Positions 1 to 10,965 are shown, counted from the stretch's first letter. The stretch is 64,000 bases of DNA from Symbiodinium natans (GCA_905221605.1 CAJNDS010002206.1:1-64000), one strand, 5' to 3'. Notes: a model not told the origin generated them from the sequence alone. A program made the numbers and translations.

Positions 1-545
1 TCAAACCTCCTGGGGGCCTCCCCGGAAAAAGGTTAGATAGTTTAGATAGTTTAGATAGTTCAGGGGCTTCCTGAACTATCTAAACTATCTAAACTATCTA
101 ACCTCTTTCCGGGGAGGCCCCCAGGAGGTTTGAAACTTTCTAAACTATCTAAACTATCTAACCTCTGTTTCTCCCAAAATCGAGGTTAGATAGTTTAGAT
201 AGTTTAGGGGCTCGTCTAAACTATCTAAACTATCTAAACTATCTAAACTATCTAACCTCCTTTTCTCCCAAAATCGAGGTTCGATAGTTTAGATAGTTTA
301 GGGGCTCGTCTAAACTATTTAAACTATCTAAACTATCTAAACTATCTAACCTCGTTTTCTCCCAAAATCGAGGTTAGATAGTTTAGATAGTTTAGATAGT
401 TTAGATAGTTTAGAAAGTTTCAAACCTACTGGGGGCCTCCCCGGAAAGAGGTTAGATAGTTTAGATAGTTTAGATAGTTCAGGGGCTTCCTGAACTATCT
501 AAACTATCTAAACTATCTAAACTATCTAAACTATTTAAACTATTT
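1..545. repeat. 9-bp array arranged as large hairpins
   Basis: The stretch is built from a 9-bp unit (AAACTATCT and its complement) that switches orientation several times. Bases 1-133 form one almost perfect inverted repeat: the start TCAAACCTCCTGGGGGCCTC is mirrored near 114-133, with the unit repeated on both arms and a short loop GGGGCTTC. A second copy of the same hairpin arm begins near 420. No gene is seen. It resembles a foldback element or palindromic satellite; the window edge cuts it. Confidence 0.85.
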
Positions 546-941
546 AACCTCCTTCTCCAAGAAAGGAAAGTAATCACATAGTACCTAAAGGTCCCTCTTA
601 CATATATATATATGGTCACCCCCCCCCCCCCCCCCATGATCCATATGTATCCTTTCTTGCTTGTCCTTCTGCACCTGTGCTTATTTGCACATATGGTTGA
701 TGTGAAAAACACCGGTATTTACGATACTTTCGTGTCTTGCCATGTCTGAAGCTACAACTTGCTATTGATTCTCTACACTTTTAAACAACAGAAATCTACA
801 AACAGAATCCGTTTCTGGATTTGGTTTTGTGTGGTTTGCTAATCTCTGTTATTCACTCTATAGTAGCTTCCAATATACACCTTCTTGAACTTCAACAATA
901 TTCATTGATTAGATAAATATTACCTTATAAACCATTGTATA
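546..941. other. AT-rich stretch, no gene seen
   Basis: Contains a C tract near 618-636 next to a short TA run. From about 700 the base composition becomes AT-rich, like the viral remnant that follows. No coding similarity recognised. Confidence 0.5.
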
Positions 942-1588
942 ATGCATGAACATAAAAGAAGAGATGAAGGGGTTTCAAATAAAGCACCTAACACAAGAAG
1001 CAGACTACATAATGAAGTTAGAGACGAATTCGCAAAGACAGAGACATTCTTAACGGACACGCAAGGACTTAAATTAGCGTATGAGAATCCTGACGGGATA
1101 TATCAAAAATGGTTCTATTTTATACATTGCTGGGACTAAAAGCTGTAGAGATGTTTATGGTGATTGAAACCTTCCTTTATATAAGACGCAACTGACGCAG
1201 TGTTATAAAGATGTAGATAAGTTCATTCAAGATGGTTTTATTGAAATAGACGGTTAAAGAAAAGAAGAAACTGGAATTTCTGGTATTGTAAGTCACAGTT
1301 TAGGCTCAGCATCGGGACAACAAATAAACAATGATTATGGGAATGTATTCAGAAGTCGTAGCTATGGTTCTCCTTATGTATCAGGACAACGACCAGAAGA
1401 CACTGGGACAAAACATATGAATACGGAAAGTAGAAGACCCCGTTAGTATGTTTGAAAAAGGAAGTATAACATCAAAGAAATCAACATTAGACCCTCTACA
1501 AAAACATCCTTATGAAGATATAGGCAATATTAAAAACAAAGCAGGACATCTACCTATAACCGAAGAAGAGTTTTTAACAACAGTTTGA
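942..1588 (+). pseudogene. class-3-lipase-like protein, decayed (viral remnant)
   Basis: Reading across two frame changes and at least two in-frame stops (TGA at 1165-1167, TAA at 1255-1257) gives the ordered landmarks of an alpha/beta-hydrolase of the class 3 lipase type: an ILYIAGTKS-like strand near 1120, the nucleophile-elbow motif S-H-S-L-G-S at about 1291-1308, an RSYGSPYVSG segment near 1350, and a DPVSMF segment near 1435, where the catalytic Asp is expected. The AT-rich composition differs from the host DNA. Lipase-like genes are known cargo of some Polinton-like viruses; assigning this one to such a virus is inference, supported by the neighbouring capsid-like fragment. It cannot make a functional protein as it stands. 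The lipase assignment rests on motif order, not on a search. Confidence 0.6.
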
Positions 1589-1605
1589 TGCCATAATCAT
1601 TTCAT

Positions 1606-1815
1606 AAGAAAGCAACAACATACGAACAAATAGAGACATCGAAGATAGAGATCCAATTTAAACAACGTGCTTACGAAGAGATAAGAAAGTTAGTTGAGAA
1701 TAATTAAGTAGATGAAGCAGTTAAGCAGGTGAAAGGTAGGAAGAAGAATAATAGTAAGACACTTCATATAGTTTTGAATTACTTGATTGAACACAAGTTG
1801 AAGGTATGTATATGT
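1606..1815 (+). pseudogene. unknown small protein remnant (viral block)
   Basis: A Lys/Glu-rich frame reads TTYEQIETSKIEIQFKQRAY and on to LVENN, meets a stop, then continues in the same frame through VDEAVKQVKGRKKNN and IVLNYLIEHKLK. AT-rich codon use matches the lipase-like remnant upstream and the capsid-like fragment downstream. I do not recognise the family. It is probably a short basic virion or regulatory protein broken by a single stop; the two halves could also be separate genes. Confidence 0.4.
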
Positions 1816-1844
1816 AATCAAATTATCTATGCTATTTATATATC

Positions 1845-2085
1845 ATGGAAACTTTTAGTCCCGCAGAAATCCTCATTGATAGTTTAAGTTTTCTTTGACA
1901 CAAAAGTAGTTCTTATGTTAATTGTCAAGGGTTTAAGGCCAAAACGAGTGTTGGATTTAAACCATTGCGTGGCCTCTTCTCACAAGTTAGATATTTGCCG
2001 TCAAAAAATATGGGAAACTTACCAATTGAAATAGAATTGGTAACTAATGCTACTAATTGTATCAATTACCGCAGTCAGAATATCA
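1845..2085 (+). pseudogene. major-capsid-protein-like fragment
   Basis: The frame opens with ATG at 1845 (METFSPAEILIDSL), is broken by TGA at 1896-1898, and continues in the same frame through GFKPLRGLFSQVRYLPSKN and LPIEIELVTNAT. A GFKPL-x-GL-x-xQ-x-x-YLP segment followed by an I-E-x-E-L-V strand recalls the N-terminal jelly-roll region of major capsid proteins of Polinton-like and related small DNA viruses. That comparison is from memory and not from a search. Similarity stops near 2085, where the satellite begins, so only about 80 codons remain of a protein normally several hundred residues long. The junction looks like a deletion or satellite-mediated break. Confidence 0.45.
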
Positions 2086-3572
2086 AGAGATTTCGGGAAA
2101 ACCCGAGCCGGCTCGAAGTTTCCGAAAAATCTCCAGGCACCAGGTCACCACAACTCGAGCAGGCTCGAATTTTCCAAAAAAAACCTACATTCTGTCATCT
2201 ATGAGACCTTGGGGTCACACAGCCATGGTTTCAGCATATTTTTAAGAAAATTCGAGCCGGCTCGAATTTTCCGAAAATTCTTGAAGCTCCAGGTCTCGAA
2301 AACTCGAGCAGGCTCGAGTTTTCCAAAAAAAACCTAAATTATGTCATCTATGAGGCCTTGGGGTCACACAGCTATGGTTTCAGCATTTTTTTTAGAAAAC
2401 TCGAGCCGGCTCGAATTTTCCGAAAATTCTTGAAGCTCCAGGTCTCGAAAACTCGAGCAGGCTCGAATTCTCAAAAAAAAACCTAAATTATGTCATCTAT
2501 GAGGCCGTGGGGTCACACAGCTATGGTTTCAGCATTTTTTTTAGAAAACTCGAGCCGGCTCGAATTTTCCGAAAATTCTTGAAGCTCCAGGTCTCGAAAA
2601 CTCGAGCAGGCTCGAATTTTCCAAAAAAACCTAACTTTCAGGATCTACCGGGCTGCTGGAGCCATAGATCCTGAAATTTAGGTTTTTTTTGGAAAATTCT
2701 GGTCGTGTTTCGGCAATCTACTGTGTCAGTTTTTTTTAGAAAACTCGAGCCGGCTCGAATTTTCCGAAAATTCTTGAAGCTCCAGGTCTCGAAAACTCGA
2801 GCAGGCTCGAATTTTCCAAAAAAACCTAACTTTCAAGATCTACCGGGCTGCTGGAGCCATAGATCCTGAAATTTAGGTTTTTTTTGGAAAATTCGAGCCT
2901 GGTCGTGTTTCGGCAATCTACTGTGTCAGTTTTATGTGGAAAATTCGAGCCGGCTCGAATTTTCCTAAAATTCTTGAAGCTTTAGGTCCCAGAAACTCGA
3001 GCAGGCTCGAATTATCCAAAAAACCTAACTTTCAGGATCTACCGGGCTGCTGGAGCCATAGATCCTGAAATTTAGGTTTTTTGGAAAATTCGAGCCTGGT
3101 CGTGTTTCGGCAATCTACTGTGTCATTTTTTTTTTAAATTCGAGCCGGCTCGAATTTTCCTAAAATTCTTGAAGCTTTAGGTCCCAGAAACTCGAGCAGG
3201 CTCGAATTTTCCAAAAAAAACCTAACTTTCAGGATCTACCGGGCTGCTGGAGCCATAGATCCTGAAATTTAGGTTTTTTTTGGAAAATTCGAGCCTGGTC
3301 GTGTTTCGGCAATCTACTGCGTCAGTTTTTTTTGGAAAATTCGAGCCGGCTCGAATTTTCCATAAATTCTTGAAGCTTTAGGTCCCAGAAACTCGAGCAG
3401 GCTCGAATTTTCAAAAAAAACTTAACTTTCAGGATCTACCGGGCTGCTGGAGCCATGGATCCTGAAATTTAGGTTTTTTTTGGAAAATTCGAGCCTGCTC
3501 GTGTTTGGGCGACCTACTGTGTCAGTTTTTTGTGGAAAATCCGAGCCGGCTCGGGTTTTCTAAAAAAGCATG
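2086..3572. repeat. palindromic satellite, about 143-bp then about 195-bp units
   Basis: Tandem units carry the perfect palindrome GAAAATTCGAGCCGGCTCGAATTTTC or close variants at about 2260, 2400, 2545, 2750, 2945, 3140, 3335 and 3540. The first three units are about 143 bp; the later five are about 195 bp because a second hairpin (CTTTCAGGATCT ... AGATCCTGAAA) has been added. Open frames here arise from the repeat and are not genes. Confidence 0.9.
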
Positions 3573-4212
3573 ATTTTTTCGGGTATTTTTCTACCTTGTT
3601 GGTGTAAATGACCTGCCTGACTTGAAATGATATAGGTTTTTATGGGCCCTGTCGGTGTTTTTGTCGCTAGCTCATAGCCCCCTCTCCTCCCAAGATCCAT
3701 CTGTTTCGAAGCAGAAACGTGGATCATGGGGGGGGGGCGTGAGCATATATATATATATATATACAAAAAATGAACTGACCGCCCCCGGGTGCAGGAAGCC
3801 AAGTGGGGACTCCTTCTCTGACTGCTCGCACAAAGGATCGGCCACGGCCCGGATGCTCAGCAACTCAAAACTTCCCAATCCCTAAACCCCAAACCCTAAA
3901 CCCCAAACGCCAAACCCCATACCCCAAACCCTAAATCCCGGGCTGGTTGCACTCGCGTGAAGCCTGCTGAGTGCTTGCAGAAACCCTAAACGCCGACCTG
4001 CCATCATGGGCACATGCGGGATGGGTTTGACCATTCCTCCGGCTCCTGAAGTACGTTCAATTCCAAAAAAGAAACTGTCCTTTCGGGTCTAGGGTTTAAA
4101 TACCTGTACTGTGCTTAATTAGCATCCTGTATACCGAGATCACAGATCTTAGTACTCTAAGAGGGTGTCAAGCATCTGAAGCAGCTGTATACCATAGCGA
4201 GGGCACGCTGAG

Positions 4213-4243
<31 letters not shown>

Positions 4244-4833
4244 TTCTAATATATGTATATATACCATGTGGTTTGTATAAGTTGAGCCAGCTTAGTCTAT
4301 AGGCCTAGAACAGCATGCCCGCGCACGACCGCCGGAGCTCCAAAACCGACTCCCCAAACTCCTCAGCGCGAACTGGGGCCTCGAGGTTCCTTCCGGGAGG
4401 TCCTCGATTGTGGCAGGAGCTCTCTCGTCATTTTTTCTCAGGGCTCTGAAGGACTCGGCGGTTTAGAGGCACATCCTGCTAGAGGCGGTGGGATGCTACA
4501 GATAAGTCGCGGTCACTTGTCAGTGGAGACTGGCCAGGAACGTTTTCATGTCCGGAATGCTGAGCATAGTGTTTCTGGCGGAGCTCCAGATGCAGGGTGC
4601 TCCTGGTTTTCAGGATGTTTCAGAGCAGTTGTTTAGAGATGGGACTTTGTCGGTTGGCTTGCGAACCCCCAATTGCCAAAAGTTACTGCGTGTGTCAAGT
4701 GGAAGGTTCAGGGTGGGTCCTTCATGTCCTTCAAAGGAATGCTGCCCGGGTCAACCCTTCGTTTTGAGGAGGGGCGCGGTAAGTGATGGCATCCAGTTGC
4801 TCATGGAATCCCACTCACAGGCTCTCCCTTCAG
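3573..4833. other. non-coding or unassigned stretch
   Basis: Holds TA microsatellites (about 3746-3765 and 4225-4262), a degenerate CCCTAAA/CCCCAAA array (about 3876-3950), and GC-balanced sequence with one 141-codon frame starting at 4548 that shows no recognisable domain. Confidence 0.5.
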
Positions 4834-4945
4834 GCCCCAAACCCGAAACCAGCTCACTTTCCAGCTCGACTGGGATGCCTGTACCAGGAAGTTCTCCTCC
4901 TTTGCCCACACGCGTCGTCGAGCCCTCATGGTCACCCATGCCCAG
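4834..4945 (+). CDS. putative internal exon, unknown protein
   Basis: After an acceptor-like CTTCAG, an open frame reads LTFQLDWDACTRKFSSFAHT then RRRALMVTHAQ and ends at CAG before GCAAGT, a strong GC-type 5' splice site of the kind used by dinoflagellates. Length (112 bases) fits exons elsewhere in the window. The family is not recognised and no in-phase partner exon was found, so this rests on splice signals and residue composition. Confidence 0.35.
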
Positions 4946-5038
4946 GCAAGTAGTCCGGTGCGGGTCATGTTAAGTCAAGGTCTGTACTCCGATTTCGTGG
5001 GGGAACTGCTGATGGGGCCGTGACTTGGGGTGCACTGC

Positions 5039-5078
5039 AACGGCTTTTGGGGGGGGGGGGGGGGGGGGGCCCCCCCCG
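5039..5078. repeat. G then C homopolymer
   Basis: An uninterrupted G tract of about 20 bases runs directly into a C tract. Similar G or C tracts recur at 6344, 13895, 19326, 31856, 35350, 37141, 37322 and 42680. Confidence 0.8.
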
Positions 5079-5401
5079 ACATAAAATCAACACGGCACCT
5101 GGCCGTGTTTCGGCGGTGAGCCTGAGGAGTTTAGGGTTGGAAGGCTTGGGGCTTCTGTCCATGGCATCCAGAAAAATCCTCACGCAACATCCCTTGCAAG
5201 GCCATCACTAAGGTCATCATAAGGCTGAGCTTAAGATTATCAGAATTAAGGCATAAGGCTGAGCTTAAGATTATCAGAAGGCTAGGATTCGCCAAAAAGT
5301 GAGCCAGGCCTTTGCTGCGGGAGGATGGGCGGCCGAACTTCGTAGGGCGCTCGACGAGTGGGAGCTGGTCTCTCCATGCCCCGCTGCACAGGTCATGCAA
5401 C

Positions 5402-5512
5402 CATGGGGGGTTTGAACGTATAAGGGGCTACCTTCTTGGGGTCCTTATTAAATGGGAGTCCTACTATTTGGGGATCTATATTGGGGGCCCCTTAATTTTG
5501 TAAAGCCCCCAT
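5402..5512. mobile_element. inverted-repeat element, family A (introner/MITE-like)
   Basis: About 110 bp bounded by CATGGGGGGTTTGAACGTA and the reverse-complement-like TTTTGTAAAGCCCCCATAG, with an internal GGGAGTCCTACTATTTGGGG segment shared with other family A members at 22,060, 34,350, 36,160 and 55,092. Confidence 0.6.
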
Positions 5513-5756
5513 AGACAACAAGCGATTGTTGGAGTCCAAATAAACGCAGTGCATAAGATACCGGCACCTTCGAAAGGCAGGAGGGCGATTGGTTTCAGAA
5601 GGGCTGCCGGTTCAAGGGTGCAACGATTCAAGAAGCTCTATATGAAGTAGGGCCTCTATTTCTTGTCTCCCCAAAAGGACGCCCAAGATATACACTCACC
5701 AATCTTAAAAGGAACCTTATATACACTCACCAATAACAGTAGTATAAATCCTGCAG

Positions 5757-5806
5757 CCCTAAACCCTAAACCCTAAACCCTAACCCCTAGACCCTAAACC
5801 CTGAGG
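5757..5806. repeat. telomere-like array (CCCTAAA)
   Basis: About seven CCCTAAA units, slightly degenerate at the 3' end, inside the sequence and not at a contig end. Confidence 0.9.
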
Positions 5807-5918
5807 GCTTAAGTGGACCCACGGTGTACGGATGTGTACTGAGGGCTACCCCACCTCCGTCAGCCCAATGCGCAGAGAAGGCCTCGAAGCAACGGCTGGA
5901 TCGTCTCAAGTGACTCAA

Positions 5919-6033
5919 CCTTGGGGACGACATGAACCCTAAATTTGGGGGCCCTATACCCTATACTACACTACAATTCCCCATTAAGGTATATGAACCA
6001 TAAACCCTTTTAGGGTTCATTTCGTCCCCAAGG
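5919..6033. mobile_element. inverted-repeat element, family E
   Basis: A 115-bp element whose ends CCTTGGGGACGACATGAACC and the complement of GGTTCATTTCGTCCCCAAGG match over 25 bp with one mismatch. The centre is AT-rich. Shorter or more diverged relatives with GGTTCATTTGGTCC ends occur at 20,974, 34,180 and 59,532. Confidence 0.75.
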
Positions 6034-7397
6034 AAGTGGTGCTTGAGGCTTAATAGGTTGCAAGGGTGCTTGGACTAATTTGAGATGAAGAGATGAAAGC
6101 TGAGAAGTTTTGAGGGTTCCTCTTGACAAGTAGACAACAGCTTCGCTTCATGAAGCTCCGTAGGGTGGCTTGTGTTGTGCAGACTTACCTTCGGTCTGTT
6201 GCTCATGAGAACGTCCGTGCTGTCCAGGCGTGTCAGTCTCACCGATCATTCGTACACCGTCCGGGACCCAAAAGTGGCTCAAGCTCATACAGGTCTGGGG
6301 CCTTCGTGAAGTTACAGAACTTCGTGACGCTTGGGTGGTTCCCTTCCCCCCCCCCCCCCCACCTCCCCCTGCCCTGCCCTCATGGAAACCCTGAAGTAAC
6401 ATTGGGCAAGAAGGGGATTCCGAAGGTAAGGAACCGGGCGCGCAGGACACTGCAGTCTTGTGTTCAGAGTTGAGAAGAAGCTTTGCCACAGACATACTTG
6501 CTCCAAGGTGTCATTCCCCGTGCAGAGCCACTGTAATCCAGAGGCCTGTTGAGTTTGGGCATCATTTTGCGGGGTGGGCGCGGCACGGGAAGTATGAAAG
6601 CATGACATCTGACCTTGTCACGTTCCCTTGAATCCCTCCTCTTCAAACAGCATGTGAGCCCCATATGCCCACAGTCGTCTTTCGAAACGCCTTGCAAGCT
6701 CGCGCTTTTGCGGAGAACTGGTGCCTGAAGTCTTCGAAGCGATGCAGCTTCACACGCAAGGCCAGCTCCACCCTCGCCTCGAGCCATCGAGAAGTTGCTG
6801 GCTGTGCGCAAGCACATTTGAAGAGTTCCGGGTCCATGGGGTCGTTTGTTAATGGGCTGCTTGGGCAGGGGAATCCAAAGCTCTCTTTTCAAGCTTCGCC
6901 GCTTTTGCAAGAGCACTTGAAGCTGTGGAGTTCAGCTCAGCCTCAGCTCACTGGCGTCTTTCCGCAGCCACTTGTTTCTGTGGCTCAAAGAACTCATTCA
7001 TGATCGGGAGCAGAAGGACTTGAGCGAAGATCAGCTTCATTACCCAACAGCCTTGATGTAGCACAAAGTATGCGCAGGAGGTCAGACCTGTTCGGGTGAT
7101 CCTTGGGAGACTGTTCGAATTGGAGCTCTTCACGCCTCCATCGGACCGTTCTCAGACCATCTGCTGCATTGAGGAAGCTCAACTACTTTTTGTGCACAGG
7201 GCCTTGCTTGTCTGGTTCTACAATTCTTTAACTTGGAGCAGTTTGTTCAGACTTGCCGACTTGCAGATCCTGTTGTTGAATGCGGGCATGAGTGCGTTGG
7301 GGATGCGGGACTTCCCCAAAGTTCAGCCAAGCTCAGCACCCTATGCAGCAGAGGTTTCTCAAAAGCGAAGGGATGCATGGGTGCCTGTCAAGACTTA

Positions 7398-7453
7398 GGG
7401 GTTTAGGGTTTAGGGTTTAGGGTTTAGGGTTTAGGGTTTAGGGTTTAGGGTAG
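7398..7453. repeat. telomere-like array (TTTAGGG)
   Basis: Eight near-perfect TTTAGGG heptamers. Confidence 0.95.
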
Positions 7454-8102
7454 GCCCTAAGAGCACCATGGAAGACGCATTGGGCTGAGGCGATGGGAGG
7501 CTTTGAGACGTCTTGGAGCTGTGCGGACCTGGCCCACAACCTCTGCGACATCCTGGCCACTTGTCAGAATTGAGAGCCGCTCTTCAGTGTGGATTCGAGA
7601 TGCCCTCCCAGAGCTCTCAAAGCAGAATCAAACGATCAGAAAAGAACAAAAGGCTGCTCCAGAAACACCGGAGAGCTGTGCACTGCTTGCAGGTGAAGAA
7701 GGGTCAGCTGAAGGACTGTGATGAGTCAGCTCGGGATGCAAGATTGGGACCGTTCCCGGGCCATTGGTGGTCTTTGTGTGCAGTGGCAAGCACCAAGCAC
7801 GAACATGGCACGCACACGCAAACACTGACAGATAAACTGCGTGGGACTTGCGGTTTCTGGATTTGTGATGTGTGGGGGCGAGTGGTAGATCTACTCCCTG
7901 CTGTGGCTTGCAGTACGTAGTTTTCGAGCTTGAGGGCCTGAGGTTTTTGGGTCTTTTTTTGCTGCTGGGGTGGCAGAACATTTCAAGAGAGGGCCAGAGA
8001 ACCCGAGATCGTCCGCACTGGCCTCGATAACTGGCCTCGATACAGCACCTCATGTACCCCTCCAGGAGAAGCCTGCATTCATCCGAACGGATCGCGAGGC
8101 TC

Positions 8103-8142
8103 AGGGTTTAGGGTTTAGGGTTTAGGGTTTAGGGTTTAGGGT
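8103..8142. repeat. telomere-like array (TTTAGGG)
   Basis: About six perfect TTTAGGG units. Confidence 0.95.
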
Positions 8143-8866
8143 GCTCTGAGGCAGAGTCTGGGAGCTGTCCTGGCCCTTGCGGGCTTGCGGGTGTAGCCTT
8201 GTTCGAGCATTGATTTGTTGGTGAAGTTCACTTCGTCTTTTTCGCTCCATTGCGCACGACATGACACTCGTGCACCCTCCGGGAAGCAAGGATGAGCCCA
8301 TCACATCGCATCACCACGGACGATGATTTTTGTCCCAGCTCCAGCGTATCCAATCATCGGCGATGTCGGAGCACACGGCTGATGCTTTCTGAAGCTCACT
8401 TGACTCGGCTCTTAAACGCGATCCCTTGAACCCCAAACCCTAAACCCTAGGGTATAGTGTGTAGCAGCTGGCAGCAAAACTCTACTCTAGGGCGTGCGAC
8501 ACACAGCAAGGGCAGCAGTGTTTCCAGTCAAGGGGTTCCGGGACACATGTCGTATCAAACGGGCGACAGTATATGTGACCTGAAGAACCCGGCCTGCACG
8601 CGGTCCCCATCACTCGCGAGGCATGTTTGTTGTTGATGGACTTAGCGTGAGTTGGGGTTGTTGTGTGAGTGGAGTTTTTTTGTGGGAGTGAAGATTGAGG
8701 GATGGGCACGCCTCGGGGCCCTTTTTGCTTTCTGGTACACACACGAGAGACCACGATTGTTCCCTGCGGAGTGATCTCAGAGGGGTCAGCTAGGCGGGTG
8801 GCAAAAAAAAAACCCTAAACCCTTTGGTTAGCCGGCTGCGCCTCGTGTTTTGTCCCTGCTCGTGAG

Positions 8867-8959
8867 GCCAAGATCGCCCAGGTCTTTGAGGGCATCGGCC
8901 TCGACGGAGAGAAGATGGCCACCTTCGACAACCCTGGGCCTTTGGACCTTCGTCTCCGA
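8867..8959 (+). CDS. putative internal exon, unknown protein
   Basis: An exact 31-codon segment between CGTGAG and GTAGTT reads AKIAQVFEGIGLDGEKMATF then DNPGPLDLRLR. Codon use and residue mix look coding. It is phase 0 at both ends, and the next candidate exon (9489) also starts in phase 0. The family is not recognised. Confidence 0.4.
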
Positions 8960-8970
8960 GTAGTTTTTGT

Positions 8971-9130
8971 TTTGGGGTTTAGGGGTTTACGGGTTTAGGA
9001 GGGTTTAGGAGGGTTTAGGGGTTTATAGGGTTTATAGGGTTTATAGGGTTTATAGGGTTTATAGGGTTTATGGGGTTTATGGGGTTTATGGGGTTTATGG
9101 GGTTTATGGGGTTTATGGGGTTTAGGGTTT
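8971..9130. repeat. degenerate telomere-like array with GGGTTTATA units
   Basis: About 13 short units drift from GGGTTTAGG through GGGTTTATA to GGGGTTTATG, showing local amplification of variants of a telomere-type repeat. Confidence 0.85.
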
Positions 9131-9488
9131 CGGTTTGGGGTTTCGGGCCAGGGTTGAGAGTTCGAGGCGCGAGACTGAAACTCCAGGGTTCAAGCAAAGA
9201 TCATCAAGGCTTACTTGGGCTGTTGAGTGACTCTAGTGGCTCACGTTCCGCACCAGGCAGATTCACTCGGCTTGGTGACGGTGTGTCGCCTTGCAAGACC
9301 GGCCCAACCCCGAAGGCACGAGAATCCCATTGCTATATATGGGGAAGCCGCAATTAAGAACTGCACATATAACCCAATTATAACCCTATTGAATGGGGTA
9401 CTTGTGGGGCTTATATGTGGGATTATAACTACACTTCTAATGGGTTGCCAAGTACCCTGAACCCTAAACCCTAAACCCTAAAGTAGAG

Positions 9489-9583
9489 TTCTTCACGAAG
9501 GAGATGATGGTGCGCAAGAGCACCAATGGCGAGACATGGGTTCAGCATGTCCTGGACGGACTGACGAGCGCCTCGGCGGTCAA
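9489..9583 (+). CDS. putative internal exon, unknown protein
   Basis: Reads FFTKEMMVRKSTNGETWVQH then VLDGLTSASAVK, preceded by GTAGAG and followed by GCATGC, a possible GC donor. It could follow the 8867-8959 exon in phase 0. No family recognised. Confidence 0.4.
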
Positions 9584-9599
9584 GCATGCACCATCAGGG

Positions 9600-9720
9600 C
9601 CATTGGGCTTAGCCTATACATGTATATATAGATAATATATAGGTATATAGATATACAGTTATATAGATATATAGATATATCGATATATAGATATCATGAT
9701 ATATACATATACTCTTAAAA
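9600..9720. repeat. TATA/GATA-rich microsatellite
   Basis: Imperfect ATATAG/ATATAC units. Confidence 0.85.
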
Positions 9721-10023
9721 ACATTGAGTCTACATACAACATGTCATAATGCAGAATTGCATGTCATTTCAGCCCCGATTTTCCCGAAGGCTCAAGCTCA
9801 TCCTTATGATAGACCCCCTTGTTCGCAAAAAAACCACCCAAGAAGATCCCGTCCTGAAACTGGACAGGCATGCTGCCAGAGGACCGGCCTCTTTTTTCTT
9901 TTTTTTTGGGGGGGGGGGGGGGGGCTTGGGGTTTTGAAACCCTAAACCCGAAACCCTAAACCCTAAAGGGAGAGGTCAGCTAAGCGGGTGGCAAAAAAAA
10001 GGTGCATATGCGGCTTCGGAGAG

Positions 10024-10092
10024 GGCACGCTGTTTCCAATCTCCAGGACGTTGCCAAAGCCACAAAGACCATGACCATGGACGAGGCTTCGA
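10024..10092 (+). CDS. putative internal exon, unknown protein
   Basis: Reads HAVSNLQDVAKATKTMTMDE then AS, ending before the strong donor GTGAGC. Alanine- and threonine-rich and helix-like. No family recognised, and linkage to neighbouring exons is unproven. Confidence 0.35.
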
Positions 10093-10635
10093 GTGAGCAG
10101 GGTTTAGGGTTTTGAGGGTGTTTAGGGTTTTTAGGGTTTGGGGTTTAGGGCTTCTTGAAGTTCGGAGAAACACTGGGGACGTCGGGACATGGATGGCCGG
10201 GGCTCCCTTTTCGAATCGCGTCGGGAGCTTGCCGTTTCTTCTCACAACCAGGACATCCCATTCCACATGCTGAATATCAATATTCGACCCGGGCTATGAA
10301 CCACGTGCCGTCGCTCACCAACTGGTCCAAGCACCAAGCAACCGTATCATTCTGTGGTAGCAGTTCTGGCTTCAAGGACTTCATATGATTCATATGCCTG
10401 ACATGAAGCTCGTGTGTGTTGGATCCTCAAGCCTTGTCTAGGCGAGCAGAAGCCCCCAGTAGTTCCTGGACTCCACCCAAAAAAGGGTTGCAAACAAGGC
10501 ACAGGCGCCTCTCGGGGGCGGGGGGGGGGGGGGGGTTAAGGCACTTCTGTTTGCAATGGGCGCTTTTGGGAACATACGCTTCTGCCGGTTTAGACCACAG
10601 CAAACGTCTCGCTCTTGCACAATGGCCTGCTTGGG

Positions 10636-10965
10636 AGGGTTTAGGGTTTAGGGTTTAGGGTTTAGGATGTATAGGGTCCACCAACTGTGCCGTTTAGTCT
10701 CTCCCGAGGCCGCAAAAGAGGAGCTGGCTGCTGCAAAGGAGAAGTCAACTCCTCAGGGTTTAGGGTTTAGGGTTTAGGGTTTAGGGTTTAGGGTGTTCTA
10801 GCGTTTCGGGTTTGGGACAGCCCTCAAGATGCCAAGGTCAGCCCAGCGACGCGAACGAATGCACGATGCGGACAAGGAAGGTGGCGAGCGCACTTCGCCT
10901 GATGTTGAGTTGGGTTTAGGGTTTAGGGTTTGGGGTTTGGGGTTTAGGGTTTAGGGTTTAGGGTA
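10636..10965. repeat. three TTTAGGG arrays around short coding-like islands
   Basis: Arrays at 10,636-10,666, 10,755-10,796 and 10,911-10,965 separate two short coding-like segments. Confidence 0.9.
10698..10743 (+). CDS. putative micro-exon, unknown protein
   Basis: After TTTAG, a short frame reads SPEAAKEELAAAKEK and ends before GTCAAC. Its acidic/basic helical composition fits a coiled-coil-like linker. Very short, so weakly supported. A second such island (RRERMHDADKEGGERTSPDV) follows at 10,857-10,916. Confidence 0.3.

Larger units (their letters stand above)
6034..8866. other. unassigned stretch with telomere-like arrays and weak coding signal
   Basis: GC-balanced DNA with several open frames of 60-150 codons on both strands, none with a recognised domain. 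Segments that look somewhat protein-like on the plus strand are about 7096-7398 and 7503-7700 (for example ADLAHNLCDILATC near 7530), but no in-phase exon chain could be built. TTTAGGG arrays lie at 7398-7453 and 8103-8142, and a short CCCTAAA run at about 8430. Confidence 0.45.

Noticed and set aside
7398-7453. Telomere arrays as evidence of a chromosome end
   Set aside because: Arrays are short, internal, in both orientations, and lie between or inside genes.
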